The notes: a model not told the origin generated them from the letters alone. 64,000 nucleotides of DNA from Rhodospirillales bacterium (GCA_020638155.1 JACKJB010000001.1:1178001-1242000), one strand, 5' to 3'. Counted from the first letter of the stretch, positions 53,530-63,629 are shown. A program made the numbers and translations.

Positions 53530-55467
53530 TTAAGTATCAAGGAAGCTGCGCAGTTTGCGGGAGCGGCTGGGGTGCTTCAGTTTACGGAGCGCTTTGGCTT
53601 CGATCTGGCGGATCCGTTCGCGGGTCACGTTGAATTGCTGGCCGACTTCCTCGAGCGTGTGATCGGTGTTCATGCCGATCCCGAAACGCATCCGCAGGAC
53701 ACGTTCTTCCCGCGGGGTCAGGGATGCCAGTACGCGGGTTGTGGTTTCGCGCAGGTTCGAATGGATCGCGCTTTCAACCGGCAGGATCGCGTTTTTATCT
53801 TCGATGAAATCGCCGAGCGATGAGTCTTCCTCATCCCCGATCGGGGTTTCGAGGGAGACAGGTTCCTTGGCGATTTTCAGGACTTTGCGGACCTTATCCA
53901 GCGGCATGTGCAGGCGCGCAGCCAGCTCTTCCGGGGTCGGTTCGCGGCCGATTTCGTGCATCATCTGGCGGGAGGTCCGCACCAGTTTGTTGATGGTTTC
54001 GATCATGTGGACCGGGATCCGGATCGTGCGGGCCTGATCGGCGATCGAGCGGGTAATCGCCTGCCGGATCCACCATGTCGCGTAAGTCGAGAATTTATAA
54101 CCGCGGCGATATTCGAATTTATCGACGGCTTTCATCAGGCCGATATTGCCTTCCTGGATCAGGTCGAGGAATTGCAGGCCGCGGTTGGTATATTTCTTGG
54201 CAATGGAAATCACCAGACGCAGGTTGGCTTCGACCATTTCCTTTTTGGCGCGGGCGGCTTCTTTTTCGCCTTTTTGCACCGTGGACACGATCCGGCGGAA
54301 TTCTTTCATAGGCAACGCGGCTTCTTCGGAAACGGCGGCAATCTGGTCGCGGATATCCTTGATTTCATCACTGTATTTGTCGGCGAATTTTTCCCATTTC
54401 TTGGACTTTTTCTTCACCTTGGTCAGCCAGCGCGGGTCAAGTTCGGAACCGAAATATTCTTCCATGAACTCTTCGCGTTTCACGCCGCAATCAATCGCAA
54501 GACGCATCAGCTTGCCTTCGAGGCTCACCAGCTCGCGGTTGATTTTATACAGACGCTCGATCAACTGATCGATCCTGGCGTTATTGAGCTGCACCGCGTT
54601 CATCAGACCGATCATCTCGGTTTTGACGTCTTCGTATTTCTTGTTGGCGGCGGCAGCCGGCTCTTTCCCTTTTGCAAGCGCTTCGAGGCGGGGGGCCTGC
54701 GCTTTTTGCATCTTCTTGTAGCATTTCTGGATTTTGGCAAAATTGTCGAAAACCTGCGGGATCAGCTCTTCTTCCATAGCGGACAGGGAAATGCTGTTTT
54801 CCTCATCATCGCCGCTATCGCCTTCTTTGCCTTCTGTTTCCTCGCCTTCGCCCTCTTCTTCGTCATCGTCGAGGTCTTCGCTTTCATCGCCTTCGCTGTA
54901 TGTCGCATCAAGGTCGATAACTTCACGCAGGAGGATATCGCCATCCTGCAGCGCTTTGTACCATGCGATCAGGGATTCGATCGCGAGCGGGCTTTCGCAG
55001 ATTCCGCCGATCATCATTTCCTTGCCGGCTTCAATCCGCTTGGCAATCGCAATCTCGCCTTCGCGGGAGAGCAGTTCAACAGAGCCCATTTCGCGCAGAT
55101 ACATGCGGACAGGATCGTCGGTACGACCTGTATCGTCGGCGGAAATGTTCCCGCCGGATTTGTATTCTTCCTTATCTTCGCCGTCGCCATCTTCCTCGGA
55201 ATCGAGATCGTCTTCACTCTCGACGAGCTGGACGCCGACATCGGTGATGGTGGTCATCGCGTCTTCGATCTGCTCGGACGAGAATTCTTCGGCCGGAATC
55301 GCCTTATTGATCTGGTCATAGGTCAGGAATCCTTTTTCCTTACCGGATTTGACCAGTTTTTTCACGATGGTTTCCAGCGATCCCTTTACCCGGGTTTCGC
55401 CTGAATCTTCTTGCTCTTTATCACTCACGTCTGATTGCTGCCTAGTGTTACTGCTTCTTGGTGCCAT
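53530..55467 (-). CDS. rpoD: Primary sigma factor RpoD (sigma-70)
   Basis: 645 residues. Region 1.1 at the N-terminus (about 30-85), then DPVRMYLREMGSVELLSREGE (region 1.2), a long acidic nonconserved insert (EGDESEDLDDDEEEGEGE), region 2 (EANLRLVISIAKKYTNRGLQFLDLIQEGN and YATWWIRQAITRSIADQ), region 3 (IREPT), and region 4 (LTPREERVLRMRFGIGM, EEVGQQFNVTRERIRQIEAKALRKLKHP). The acidic insert is typical of alphaproteobacterial RpoD. It lies downstream of dnaG, as in many alphaproteobacteria. Confidence 0.98.
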   Translation of the reverse strand: MAPRSSNTRQQSDVSDKEQEDSGETRVKGSLETIVKKLVKSGKEKGFLTYDQINKAIPAEEFSSEQIEDAMTTITDVGVQLVESEDDLDSEEDGDGEDKEEYKSGGNISADDTGRTDDPVRMYLREMGSVELLSREGEIAIAKRIEAGKEMMIGGICESPLAIESLIAWYKALQDGDILLREVIDLDATYSEGDESEDLDDDEEEGEGEETEGKEGDSGDDEENSISLSAMEEELIPQVFDNFAKIQKCYKKMQKAQAPRLEALAKGKEPAAAANKKYEDVKTEMIGLMNAVQLNNARIDQLIERLYKINRELVSLEGKLMRLAIDCGVKREEFMEEYFGSELDPRWLTKVKKKSKKWEKFADKYSDEIKDIRDQIAAVSEEAALPMKEFRRIVSTVQKGEKEAARAKKEMVEANLRLVISIAKKYTNRGLQFLDLIQEGNIGLMKAVDKFEYRRGYKFSTYATWWIRQAITRSIADQARTIRIPVHMIETINKLVRTSRQMMHEIGREPTPEELAARLHMPLDKVRKVLKIAKEPVSLETPIGDEEDSSLGDFIEDKNAILPVESAIHSNLRETTTRVLASLTPREERVLRMRFGIGMNTDHTLEEVGQQFNVTRERIRQIEAKALRKLKHPSRSRKLRSFLDT

Positions 55468-55535
55468 TATAAACCCGACTCACTCTAACTTTCGGTGATT
55501 AAACCGTATTATTCAAGAAAAATCAAAGGGCTGTT

Positions 55536-57392
55536 TCACCCTTCCGACGCTTTATGCACATCGTGCAAATGCGCATCGCGCAGCGCCATCATCCGTTCTT
55601 CGTTATCAGCGCTAAAGTCCAGCGCCAGCGCCTTTCCTGCGGCCTTCACTTCCTGCTGCGACGCTTTTTTACGCATAAATGCCAATGTATCGCGCCAGCC
55701 GCTTAAAATCGTATCTTCGTGCGCACCGGGCCGGGCAAAACCAGCATGAGTATAAACCGATTCGGATAATACCGCCCGCAGCTCGGATTCGTAGCCCTGC
55801 TCTCTGAGATGGGTCTGCACCCCTTCGGAGTCAAGGTCCGGCTCTGCGCCGAGCATGTTTAATATAGTTTGACGTAACAAATCAAGCCTTTCGTTGGGGA
55901 TATGCAGGTGCCCCAGCTCCTCTTCGACCTGGTCGAAAATCTCCGGATGGTTAATCAGGGCCGCCAGCATGATCTGGAAAGACAGGACTTCCCCGGAATA
56001 CACGGGCCGGGCAACGGGTGCAGTCAGCGGCTGCCCCTTATTTTTTCCCTTTTTATTCATGGATTTAGCAGACAATGGTGACCGGCCAAAAGCGTGATAC
56101 AGCTTATCCCGGAATGTCCGCTGGTAATATTGCTGGACGGTACGGTCGGCAATCCGCTCGGTCATTTCATTGAGCAGTTTTTCAAGCCCTGCCCGCGCTT
56201 CCGGGGTTTCAAAACGGCGGCCTGCGGTATTATAGGTCCAGATAAATTCCGAGAGCGGCATCGCATTGGCGATAACCTTTTTAAAGCTTTCCCGGCCCTG
56301 CGCCCGAATCAGGCTGTCCGGGTCCTGCCCTTCGGGCAGGAAGGCGAATAAGGCGCTCTGGTCCGGCTGAATCAGCGGCAGGATGCGCTCACAAGCCCGT
56401 GCCGCCGCACGGCGCCCGGCATTATCGCCGTCAAAACACAGCACCGGCATTTTGCTTTGCGCCGGGATCATCTTCCACAAAATCGCGATCTGCTCTTCGG
56501 TCAGGGCCGTCCCCAGCGGTGCCACCGCCCCGCGATACCCGGCAGAGAAGCAGGCCATCACATCCAGATACCCTTCGACCACGATCAAAGGCTGGTCTTC
56601 GGCAGCAGCCTGGCGGGCATGGGATTCGCCGTACAGCATCCGGCCTTTGTGAAACAAAGCGGAATCGCTGGAGTTGATATATTTGGGCGGCTTAAAATCA
56701 CCCCGGTCCGGTGCGCGTAAATGATCCGGTAAAATTCGTCCGCCAAACGCCACAATCCGCCCGCGGCGGTCCGTGACCGGGAACATGATGCGCTCCCGGA
56801 AGAAGCTGTAAGGCTCGGTTCCCCGTTTGGATGCCCGGACCACTCCGGCTTCGATCATTTGCTGGTCTGTGTAGTCCAGCGTTTTCAAATGCTGCCAAAG
56901 CGCCTGCCCGTCTCCAGGCGCGTAACCGATGCGGAATTGTTCCATTAACGGGTCAGGGACACCGCGTTCATGCATGTAAGCCAGCGCTTCGCTGTTTTTC
57001 GGGGAGCGCAGCTGCGCTTCAAACCATTTGGCCGTGTCGTCCAGCAGGCCGTAGAGGTCTTTTTGCTTTTTAGCCTGCGCGATTTCCTGCGGCGATTGTT
57101 CGGGGACCTGCATCCCCGCTTCGGCGGCCAGCATTTCTATGGCCTCGATAAAGGTCACATTATCGTGCTGCATGACAAAGCCGATGACGTCCCCGTGCGC
57201 GCCGCAGCCAAAGCAATGGTAAAACTGCTTATCATCGTTCAGGGTAAAAGACGGCGATTTTTCATGGTGGAACGGGCAACACGCTTTATATTCCCGTCCG
57301 CCGGCGCGCTGCAGCTTGACCCGCCGTCCAACAATATCGGACAGCGTCAGCCGGTCGCGCAGCTCGCTCATAAATCGCGGTGGAATCGTCAT
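55536..57392 (-). CDS. dnaG: DNA primase DnaG
   Basis: 618 residues. The zinc finger CPFHHEKSPSF with C39 and H42 pairs with C60 and C63 (HCFGCGAHGD). TOPRIM motifs VVEGYLDVMACFSAGY and FDGDNAGRRAAARA follow in the primase core, and the C-terminal helicase-binding part has weaker conservation. It makes primers for the replisome. GCGC-rich upstream sequence with the divergent 57519 gene. Confidence 0.97.
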   Translation of the reverse strand: MTIPPRFMSELRDRLTLSDIVGRRVKLQRAGGREYKACCPFHHEKSPSFTLNDDKQFYHCFGCGAHGDVIGFVMQHDNVTFIEAIEMLAAEAGMQVPEQSPQEIAQAKKQKDLYGLLDDTAKWFEAQLRSPKNSEALAYMHERGVPDPLMEQFRIGYAPGDGQALWQHLKTLDYTDQQMIEAGVVRASKRGTEPYSFFRERIMFPVTDRRGRIVAFGGRILPDHLRAPDRGDFKPPKYINSSDSALFHKGRMLYGESHARQAAAEDQPLIVVEGYLDVMACFSAGYRGAVAPLGTALTEEQIAILWKMIPAQSKMPVLCFDGDNAGRRAAARACERILPLIQPDQSALFAFLPEGQDPDSLIRAQGRESFKKVIANAMPLSEFIWTYNTAGRRFETPEARAGLEKLLNEMTERIADRTVQQYYQRTFRDKLYHAFGRSPLSAKSMNKKGKNKGQPLTAPVARPVYSGEVLSFQIMLAALINHPEIFDQVEEELGHLHIPNERLDLLRQTILNMLGAEPDLDSEGVQTHLREQGYESELRAVLSESVYTHAGFARPGAHEDTILSGWRDTLAFMRKKASQQEVKAAGKALALDFSADNEERMMALRDAHLHDVHKASEG

Positions 57393-57518
57393 AGGAAAGA
57401 CTTAGCAAATTATATGTCTAAACACCATATCGGCTTACAGATATTATTTTTGACATAATCAAACACATTTGCTAAACCGCTTTAATGGCTTATATAAAAA
57501 AGCCCTATTAGGAACAGG
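57393..57518. promoter_or_regulatory. Divergent gap dnaG / 57519 gene
   Basis: About 126 AT-rich bases between the divergent genes; it should contain the promoters of the dnaG-rpoD transcript and of the 57519 gene. No further box assigned. Confidence 0.35.
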
Positions 57519-58181
57519 ATGACGTTCATGAATACCATGGACATATGCATATTACTCGATAAAGTCCGCGCCACTGATTTCAAAATTGATGAGCGCCCCG
57601 CCTTGTTGTTATCAGGGCGCGTCCTGCAACGGGCAAAGAAGCATGGCGAAGAAAAGTGCAAAGTTGTCGCCGGCAAAGACGAATATCCCCTTGTGACCGC
57701 ATGGAAGATCCACGTCTTTGTTCCGCAAACCCTCGGCACAGACAATATACCGAGGATCGGGCAATATTACAGAATCAAAGACATTGTACCGACTCTGCGC
57801 ATGGCCGGGCATGAAAATATCCCGGTCAGCACAGCACGGCCTATCGGACTTCGTTGCCGCTTAAGCCAGATTTTTATGGAGGTCAGCGCCGTTGAAAACG
57901 ACACAGACGTTATGGACGGCGCCATTATTCACGGCAAAGTCCTGTCCGCCGGTCCGTTCGAGAATAAAGTCATGCGCTTATATATTCCGGAAAGACATCT
58001 TGCAAGTTTGCGCCGTGATGTGTGTAACCCGGCTTTTAAGCATACCGATATCAAACCCGGCACATTACTTAATCTAAAAAATGTAACCACGGCGCGTGAG
58101 CCATGCTTTGAACTGGCGCTTCGGTCACGGCAGGCTTCTATATCGATACACCCGGTGCCTAAGAAGCCAGACGTTCCTTAA
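57519..58181 (+). CDS. Unknown protein, 220 residues
   Basis: Soluble, no signal peptide. The N-terminal part (ATDFKIDERPALLLSGRVLQRAKKHGEEKC, WKIHVFVPQTLGTDN) and the second part (IHGKVLSAGPFENKVMRLYIPE, KPGTLLNLKNVTTAREP) both show beta-rich, barrel-like patterns, as if two OB- or PilZ-like domains, but no RxxxR motif is visible. ATG 57528 is better placed after AGGA (eight bases) than ATG 57519. Its end overlaps the convergent gatB/yqeY gene by 23 bases. Confidence 0.6.
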   Translation: MTFMNTMDICILLDKVRATDFKIDERPALLLSGRVLQRAKKHGEEKCKVVAGKDEYPLVTAWKIHVFVPQTLGTDNIPRIGQYYRIKDIVPTLRMAGHENIPVSTARPIGLRCRLSQIFMEVSAVENDTDVMDGAIIHGKVLSAGPFENKVMRLYIPERHLASLRRDVCNPAFKHTDIKPGTLLNLKNVTTAREPCFELALRSRQASISIHPVPKKPDVP

Positions 58182-58620
58182 CCACGCCACTGGCGCGGGC
58201 CATATCGAGCTGGCCGGCGTAACGGGTTTTCAGCTCGGCCATGACCTTGCCCATTTCCTTGATGTCGGAAACGCCAAGCTCGGAGATCAACCCTTCGACG
58301 GTGGCCTGGACTTCGTCCTCGCTCATCTGCTGCGGCAGGAAGCGCTGGATCACTTCGATCTCGGCGGCTTCACGGTCGGCCAGATCGTCCCGGCCCGCAT
58401 CTTTATAGATCTTGCAGGATTCCTGACGCTGTTTGACCATCGACTGCAGCAGCGAAAGGATTTCCGATTCGCCAATACCTTCGGCGTTGCCTTTACCCCG
58501 CGCTTCGATATCGCGATCCTTGAGGGCGGCAATAATCAGGCGGATCGTCCCCATTGCCACCTGGTCTTTGCTTTTCAACGCTTCTTTCAGCGCATTATTA
58601 AACTCTGTCCTTTTATCCAC
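58159..58620 (-). CDS. GatB/YqeY domain protein
   Basis: A stand-alone YqeY protein of about 153 residues: KEALKSKDQVAMGTIRLIIAALKDRDIEARGKG, ILSLLQSMVKQRQES, then the C-terminal helical part IQRFLPQQMSEDEV and ELGVSDIKEMGKVMAELKTRYAGQLDMARASGVVKE. GTG 58620, after GGAAGAG, is the likely start. YqeY is thought to interact with tRNA; it lies divergently from carA, a classic alphaproteobacterial arrangement. Confidence 0.93.
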   Translation of the reverse strand: MDKRTEFNNALKEALKSKDQVAMGTIRLIIAALKDRDIEARGKGNAEGIGESEILSLLQSMVKQRQESCKIYKDAGRDDLADREAAEIEVIQRFLPQQMSEDEVQATVEGLISELGVSDIKEMGKVMAELKTRYAGQLDMARASGVVKERLAS

Positions 58621-58696
58621 TTTTCTCTTCCTTTTTACCTTCAAACCCTCTATTTAAATTATTCCTAGCAGCCACCGCTAGGGATTTAAAGAGCAT

Positions 58697-59863
58697 ATGC
58701 CAGATTTTTCTAATGTAAAGACACCAGTTGATGCAACTGCTGTAATTGTCACAGCAGAAGGAACCGTTATTTGGGGCAAAGGAATCGGCGCGGCAACGAC
58801 CGCCGTCGGCGAGATCTGCTTCAATACCTCGATGACCGGGTATCAGGAAATCATGACCGACCCGAGTTATGCCGGGCAGATTATCAATTTCACCTTTCCC
58901 CATATCGGTAACGTCGGAACGAACGACGAAGATATCGAAACCACCAATCCCGCCGCACGCGGCCTGATCGTCCGCGAAGACATCACCACCCCGTCGAACT
59001 GGCGCGCGGCGAAACATTTTGATGAATGGCTCAAAAGTTACGATCTTCCGGGAATTTGCGGGATCGACACCCGCGCGATGACCCGGCAGATTCGCGATCA
59101 TGGCGCGCCGAATGCGGTGATCTGCCACAATCCCAAGGGCAAATTTGATCTGGATGCCTTATATGAGCAGGCGAAAGACTGGCCGGGGCTCGAGGGGATG
59201 GATCTCGCCAAACAGGTTTCCTGTACCCAGAGCTATGAATGGGACCAGACCGCTTGGACGCTCGAAAGCGGCTACGGCACTCAAGATGCGCCACAGCACC
59301 ATGTCGTCGCCGTTGATTTCGGGGCCAAGCGCAATATCCTGCGCTGTCTTGCCAGTGCCGGGTGCAAGGTCACCGTCGTTCCCGCAACCTCCACCGCCGA
59401 AGATATCCTGCGGCATAATCCGGACGGGATATTCCTGTCCAATGGTCCCGGCGATCCGGCGGCTACAGGTGTCTACGCCGTGCCGATGATCCGTGAGCTT
59501 TTGGAAACGGACAAGCCGATTTTCGGGATTTGCCTCGGGCACCAGCTTCTTGCTCTCGCCCTTGGCGCGAAAACCCGTAAGATGCATCTGGGCCACCGCG
59601 GCGCAAACCAGCCGGTCAAAGACCTTGAAACCGGCAAAGTCGAGATTACCAGCCAGAACCACGGATTTGAGGTTATGCCGGACTCCTTCCCCGCCGATGT
59701 CGAAGCAAGCCATGTCAGCCTGTTCGACGGCTCAAACGAAGGGTTGAAGGTCAAAGGCAAGCCGGTTTTCTCGGTCCAGTATCATCCGGAAGCTTCACCG
59801 GGGCCGCAGGACAGCCACTATCTCTTTGAAAAATTTGTAAAAAACATCAAAGATGTAGCCTAA
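58697..59863 (+). CDS. carA: Carbamoyl-phosphate synthase small subunit (glutaminase)
   Basis: CarA supplies ammonia from glutamine to CarB for arginine and pyrimidine synthesis. The N-terminal part reads TAVIVTAEGTVIWGKGIG and CFNTSMTGYQEIMTDPSYAGQII. The class I amidotransferase has the nucleophile C279 in GICLGHQLLALALGAK and H363/E365 in QYHPEASPGPQD. carB is not visible: a different large gene follows. Confidence 0.97.
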   Translation: MPDFSNVKTPVDATAVIVTAEGTVIWGKGIGAATTAVGEICFNTSMTGYQEIMTDPSYAGQIINFTFPHIGNVGTNDEDIETTNPAARGLIVREDITTPSNWRAAKHFDEWLKSYDLPGICGIDTRAMTRQIRDHGAPNAVICHNPKGKFDLDALYEQAKDWPGLEGMDLAKQVSCTQSYEWDQTAWTLESGYGTQDAPQHHVVAVDFGAKRNILRCLASAGCKVTVVPATSTAEDILRHNPDGIFLSNGPGDPAATGVYAVPMIRELLETDKPIFGICLGHQLLALALGAKTRKMHLGHRGANQPVKDLETGKVEITSQNHGFEVMPDSFPADVEASHVSLFDGSNEGLKVKGKPVFSVQYHPEASPGPQDSHYLFEKFVKNIKDVA

Positions 59864-59905
59864 ACGCCAAATATTACATAAATATTAATGTTCCTGTTGT
59901 AGCGT

Positions 59906-62446
59906 ATGGTTATGACAGGCGGTGATTTAGAAAAATCCGTTTTGAAACAAGAGTTTGACCAGAGCGCCTCTGGCAAGCCGACGCCTGCACTCGACTATTT
60001 TGATACGCTTTACGAAAATGAACTGAACGAATCCCTTGCACAGGCATTGCGAAACCTGCCTGATACGCCGGAACAAAGCCGGGAAACCATCACCGCATTG
60101 CTCGATCAGGGGGCCGATCCGAATGTCGGCGCCGATATCAGCAATGCTTTCGTAGCGCATCAGGCTTTAGGACATCCGGATGTCTTTGATATGCTGCGTG
60201 AGCGCGGGATGGATCCTCAGTTGATGCAGCGCCAGGTCGAGGAAGAGTTTTCGGATGATTATCCCATAGATAACGTCAAAACCAGCCTGATGGACTATTT
60301 TCTGTCCGAAACAATGTTCATGTCTACAGACATGGACCCCGATTACCTTCGTCATTCAGAAATTTATCAAAATGCCCTCATTAAGGCGCAAGAGGTTTTC
60401 CCTGACCAGAATATCAATATGAGCCAAATAGATACTCTTAATGATGGTGGAATGCCGGAAAGTTTTGACCATCCGGCACATATGATTCTGGAAGAGCGTT
60501 TGGCTATTCTGAAAAAGAATGACGTTATTACCGAAACACAAACCAATGACATCCTTAGAAATTCCCCGTTCTATCTGGAGCAAGCTTCGGGGCAGACGGC
60601 AGCAGAAACGCTCTCTAACAGCCCTGACCGCATCTCTTTCGATCATGATGATGTTTACCGGCACCCCATATCACAAACAGACACTATCGAGAGTATCGCT
60701 CACCGTTACCAAGCTGTTATGAATGCTGAAACGCCCGAACAGGCTGCGGCGATGATTGCCAAGTTTAATGGCATAGACGGCCCTCTTCCCTTGGACGAGA
60801 TGGGCGCAGTCAAAATTCCACTAGCCGACGGCACTGAAATGGCCCAGTACGAAGTACAAAAAGGTAATACGCTATGGGGCATTACTGATTATTTTAATCA
60901 ACAGCATCTGCTGGATTCCCCGTATGGCTTTAAAACCGGTATGGCCGCCGTAGGGGATGTGGCTACATTAAACGGTATAGAAGTCACGGATATTATTCGC
61001 CCCGGCCAAACGCTAAACATACCAATATTTGATGACTATAGCCTTCGTCAAAGTCTCAAAGAGCCCAAAGTCATCGATGGACAACCCACAACTTTAATCG
61101 TGGCCGAAACCGGCAACACCCATCACGCGAAAACTTTTAGTACGGCTCATTCTGCCAGCAAATCGCTTGATCCGTCTCAAAGTGGTGGTGATGTTATCGC
61201 CATGGATACGCATACGCTGTCCGCGATTTCGCCGGAAATGGTCCGGGCGTTTGAAACGGCAATAGATAACGGTGAGGATATCGTTGTCAGCATAAGCGCT
61301 TCAAATGACTACAACAATGCCCGTCTTGCTTTGAAACAGCAAAGCTCGCGATTTAATATAAGCGACATTAAAGATTACGAGTACTTAAACGATCTTGCCA
61401 ACAAAGGCGATATTGTCGTCTTCGCAAGTGCAGGCAATTCTTATGAGGATATGCTCGGCCATAATCAAGTCGCCCTGGCAGAAGGCCTTGGTAAAAACAG
61501 CGTTATCGTCGGCGCGGCGAAGGAATTTAATGGAAAAATCCATGTAGAGGAATATTCATCGCCAGGTGCCGACGTGCTCGGCAGGCCTCTTACGCTGTAT
61601 GACGGACAAAACATTGGCGGAACCTCATATAGCACACCGGATCTGGCTGCTGTCTATAAAGAGCTCAATGAATTTTACGGCGGGACATTGGAACCGAACG
61701 AAATCATCGCCGCAGGTTATATGAGCACCAATTTAGAATTGATTGATGATGACTACGAAAAAGGCACCCAATCTCCCATACAATTCGAAACAAACGGTGC
61801 GGGGCGGCCCTATCATTTCCGCGCCGGAGCCGGCATGATCGACGAACAACGCTGGAATGAAAATCTTGAAAAAATGGCGACAATAAAACGGATGATGCAA
61901 CATGAGCCTGATTTTATCGAACACGAAGTCAATCTGAAAGAAAACGGGTACGAAGTACGGCCTTTGGAACATGAAAACGCATCAGAGTATGTTTATAAAA
62001 TCCCGGTCCCCGAAGATATGACGCTTGATAAAATCACGCTAATCGTGCCGCAGGAAGATAACGCCCGCGGAGAAATCTCGATCCGCAGCCCGTCAGGGTT
62101 TGAAGTCCAGCAGCCCTATGCCCTAACAGAAATGAGCGCGACAACGGCACTGGCCCTGGAAGATGTAAAAGCAGGTGATGAAATCGAACTGCGCAGCAGC
62201 TTCCCGTTTAAAGATGAGGCCAGCATCACCGTACGCGGCTATCAGGACGGCAATGCGGTTCAGGCCTTGCGCGATCACCTGCAGGAAAACGATCTGATGC
62301 CCAAGCCGCACAGCACCTATGTCGGCGGCGAACTGGCGCAGGAACAGGAACAGGCACCGGAACCGCCCGCAGCAGAAACCCCGGAAACGGTTACAGCAGA
62401 GAAGACTCAAAGTCCTCCTGCCAACACGCCCGTTTTAAAGCTCTAG
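59906..62446 (+). CDS. Large ankyrin-like/LysM/subtilase-like protein
   Basis: 846 residues without a signal peptide. Residues about 40-115 resemble ankyrin repeats (ITALLDQGADPNVGADISNA, VFDMLRERGMDPQLM). Then come helical sequence and two LysM-like stretches (about 245-300, TDTIESIAHRYQAVMNAET; about 313-370, YEVQKGNTLWGITDYF and LNGIEVTDIIRPGQTLNIP). A domain from about 390 to 640 has subtilase hallmarks: VVFASAGNS (N511) and GGTSYSTPDLAAVYKE (S574). VAETGNTHHAKTF near 400 may hold the Asp and His region, but the Asp is Glu in this alignment, so activity is uncertain. The C-terminus is Pro/Glu/Gln-rich. ATG may be 59906 or 59912. Confidence 0.7.
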   Translation: MVMTGGDLEKSVLKQEFDQSASGKPTPALDYFDTLYENELNESLAQALRNLPDTPEQSRETITALLDQGADPNVGADISNAFVAHQALGHPDVFDMLRERGMDPQLMQRQVEEEFSDDYPIDNVKTSLMDYFLSETMFMSTDMDPDYLRHSEIYQNALIKAQEVFPDQNINMSQIDTLNDGGMPESFDHPAHMILEERLAILKKNDVITETQTNDILRNSPFYLEQASGQTAAETLSNSPDRISFDHDDVYRHPISQTDTIESIAHRYQAVMNAETPEQAAAMIAKFNGIDGPLPLDEMGAVKIPLADGTEMAQYEVQKGNTLWGITDYFNQQHLLDSPYGFKTGMAAVGDVATLNGIEVTDIIRPGQTLNIPIFDDYSLRQSLKEPKVIDGQPTTLIVAETGNTHHAKTFSTAHSASKSLDPSQSGGDVIAMDTHTLSAISPEMVRAFETAIDNGEDIVVSISASNDYNNARLALKQQSSRFNISDIKDYEYLNDLANKGDIVVFASAGNSYEDMLGHNQVALAEGLGKNSVIVGAAKEFNGKIHVEEYSSPGADVLGRPLTLYDGQNIGGTSYSTPDLAAVYKELNEFYGGTLEPNEIIAAGYMSTNLELIDDDYEKGTQSPIQFETNGAGRPYHFRAGAGMIDEQRWNENLEKMATIKRMMQHEPDFIEHEVNLKENGYEVRPLEHENASEYVYKIPVPEDMTLDKITLIVPQEDNARGEISIRSPSGFEVQQPYALTEMSATTALALEDVKAGDEIELRSSFPFKDEASITVRGYQDGNAVQALRDHLQENDLMPKPHSTYVGGELAQEQEQAPEPPAAETPETVTAEKTQSPPANTPVLKL

Positions 62447-62501
62447 CGCTCTCCCTTTTATCTGGTATAGTCGCCCCCTGGGAAAATACAGGGCTGTTTT
62501 G

Positions 62502-63137
62502 ATGCACGATTTTAAAGAGCTTTTGGATAATTTTGAGGCTTTTCGCCGGGAAACCTATGAAGGCAACGGCGCGCTTATGCCCAAGCTGGTCGAGCAAGGG
62601 CAGGACCCGGATTACTTCATCATTTCCTGTATCGATTCCCGCAGCAATCCCGGCACGATTTTCCGTGCGCCGCCGGGTACGTTCTTCGCCCACAAAGCGA
62701 TGGGAGCGATCGTGCGTCCGTATCAAAAAGGCAGAGCACTGAGCGCGGCGCTGCAATTCGCGATCAAATATAACAATGTTTCCAAAATCATCGTTCTTGG
62801 CCATACGCAGTGCGGCGCCATCCAGGCGCTGGTCGAGTCGATTGACGATGAGGAAATCTCCAGCTTTATCGATGTGGCCAAGGGCGGGTTTGAAAAAGCC
62901 AAAGCCTGCTGCGCCGATGAAACCCAGCATGACGATTTGTTCCGTCACACCGAAGAGCAGATTATCCTGCAAAGCACCGAAAACCTGAAGACTTACCCTG
63001 CCGTCAAAGAAGCGCTGGCCGCCGGAAAACTGAAGATCATGTCCTGGCTTTTCAACATGGAAGAAGGCGCTATTTACAATCATGACGAGACCATCGACGA
63101 TTTCGTCAAAATTTCCCCTCAAGATTCCCCTGTATAA
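62502..63137 (+). CDS. Beta-class carbonic anhydrase
   Basis: Zinc ligands C43 with the D45/R47 dyad in ISCIDSRSNP, H101 and C104 in LGHTQCGAIQ. The AHKAMGAIV core and 212-residue length match the beta class, probably a cytoplasmic dimer or tetramer supplying bicarbonate. ATG 62502 is used; TTG 62499 in the same frame is the only earlier choice. Confidence 0.95.
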   Translation: MHDFKELLDNFEAFRRETYEGNGALMPKLVEQGQDPDYFIISCIDSRSNPGTIFRAPPGTFFAHKAMGAIVRPYQKGRALSAALQFAIKYNNVSKIIVLGHTQCGAIQALVESIDDEEISSFIDVAKGGFEKAKACCADETQHDDLFRHTEEQIILQSTENLKTYPAVKEALAAGKLKIMSWLFNMEEGAIYNHDETIDDFVKISPQDSPV

Positions 63138-63212
63138 CGCCGTTTTTAGGTTGCCCTGCCCGCCAATTTACTCTACTTAATCAGTCTCGGTACAGCTATG
63201 ACCGAGGTATTG

Positions 63213-63629
63213 ATGACTATAACGACAGCGCGCACAGAAACGGCCCATATCCTCCCCGAGGATTTAAACGCGCTTTCCGGTCAAATCGTAGATTCAGCAT
63301 TATTTGTTCACAAAAAACTTGGGCCCGGATTGCTGGAAAGCGCTTACCAGCACGGCATGGCTTATGCGCTTTCCCGAAAAAACATCCCGTTTGAAACGGA
63401 AAAAACCATATCCATACAGATTGACGACTTCCCGATTGATGCCGGGTACAGGGCAGACTTAATTGTCGGCGGCAAAGTCATCGTAGAAATCAAATCCGTC
63501 GATAAACTGCTGCCGATCCACGAAGCACAGCTTTTGACCTATATGAAACTCGGTGGCTATGAACTGGGTCTGCTTTTGAATTTTAATGAAAGGCTGATAA
63601 AAAACGGGATCAGGAGGATGAGGCTGTGA
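63213..63629 (+). CDS. GxxExxY family protein
   Basis: 139 residues: SGQIVDSALFVHKKLGPGLLESAYQHGMAYALSRKNIPFETEKTI, then YRADLIVGGKVIVEIKSVDKLLPIHEAQLLTYMKLGGYELGLLLNFNERLIKNGIRRM. It has the GxxExxY motif (GPGLLESAY) and a PD-(D/E)xK-like core (D-L-I... E-I-K). Family members occur in repeat-rich regions and are of unknown function. ATG 63213, after GAGG, is preferred; ATG 63198 is possible. A short tandem repeat follows at 63644. Confidence 0.85.
   Translation: MTITTARTETAHILPEDLNALSGQIVDSALFVHKKLGPGLLESAYQHGMAYALSRKNIPFETEKTISIQIDDFPIDAGYRADLIVGGKVIVEIKSVDKLLPIHEAQLLTYMKLGGYELGLLLNFNERLIKNGIRRMRL

Noticed and set aside
53908..55404. 498-codon open frame on the plus strand
   Set aside because: It is the antisense of rpoD; a phenylalanine-rich product with no domain is typical of a mirror frame of a Glu/Lys-rich gene.
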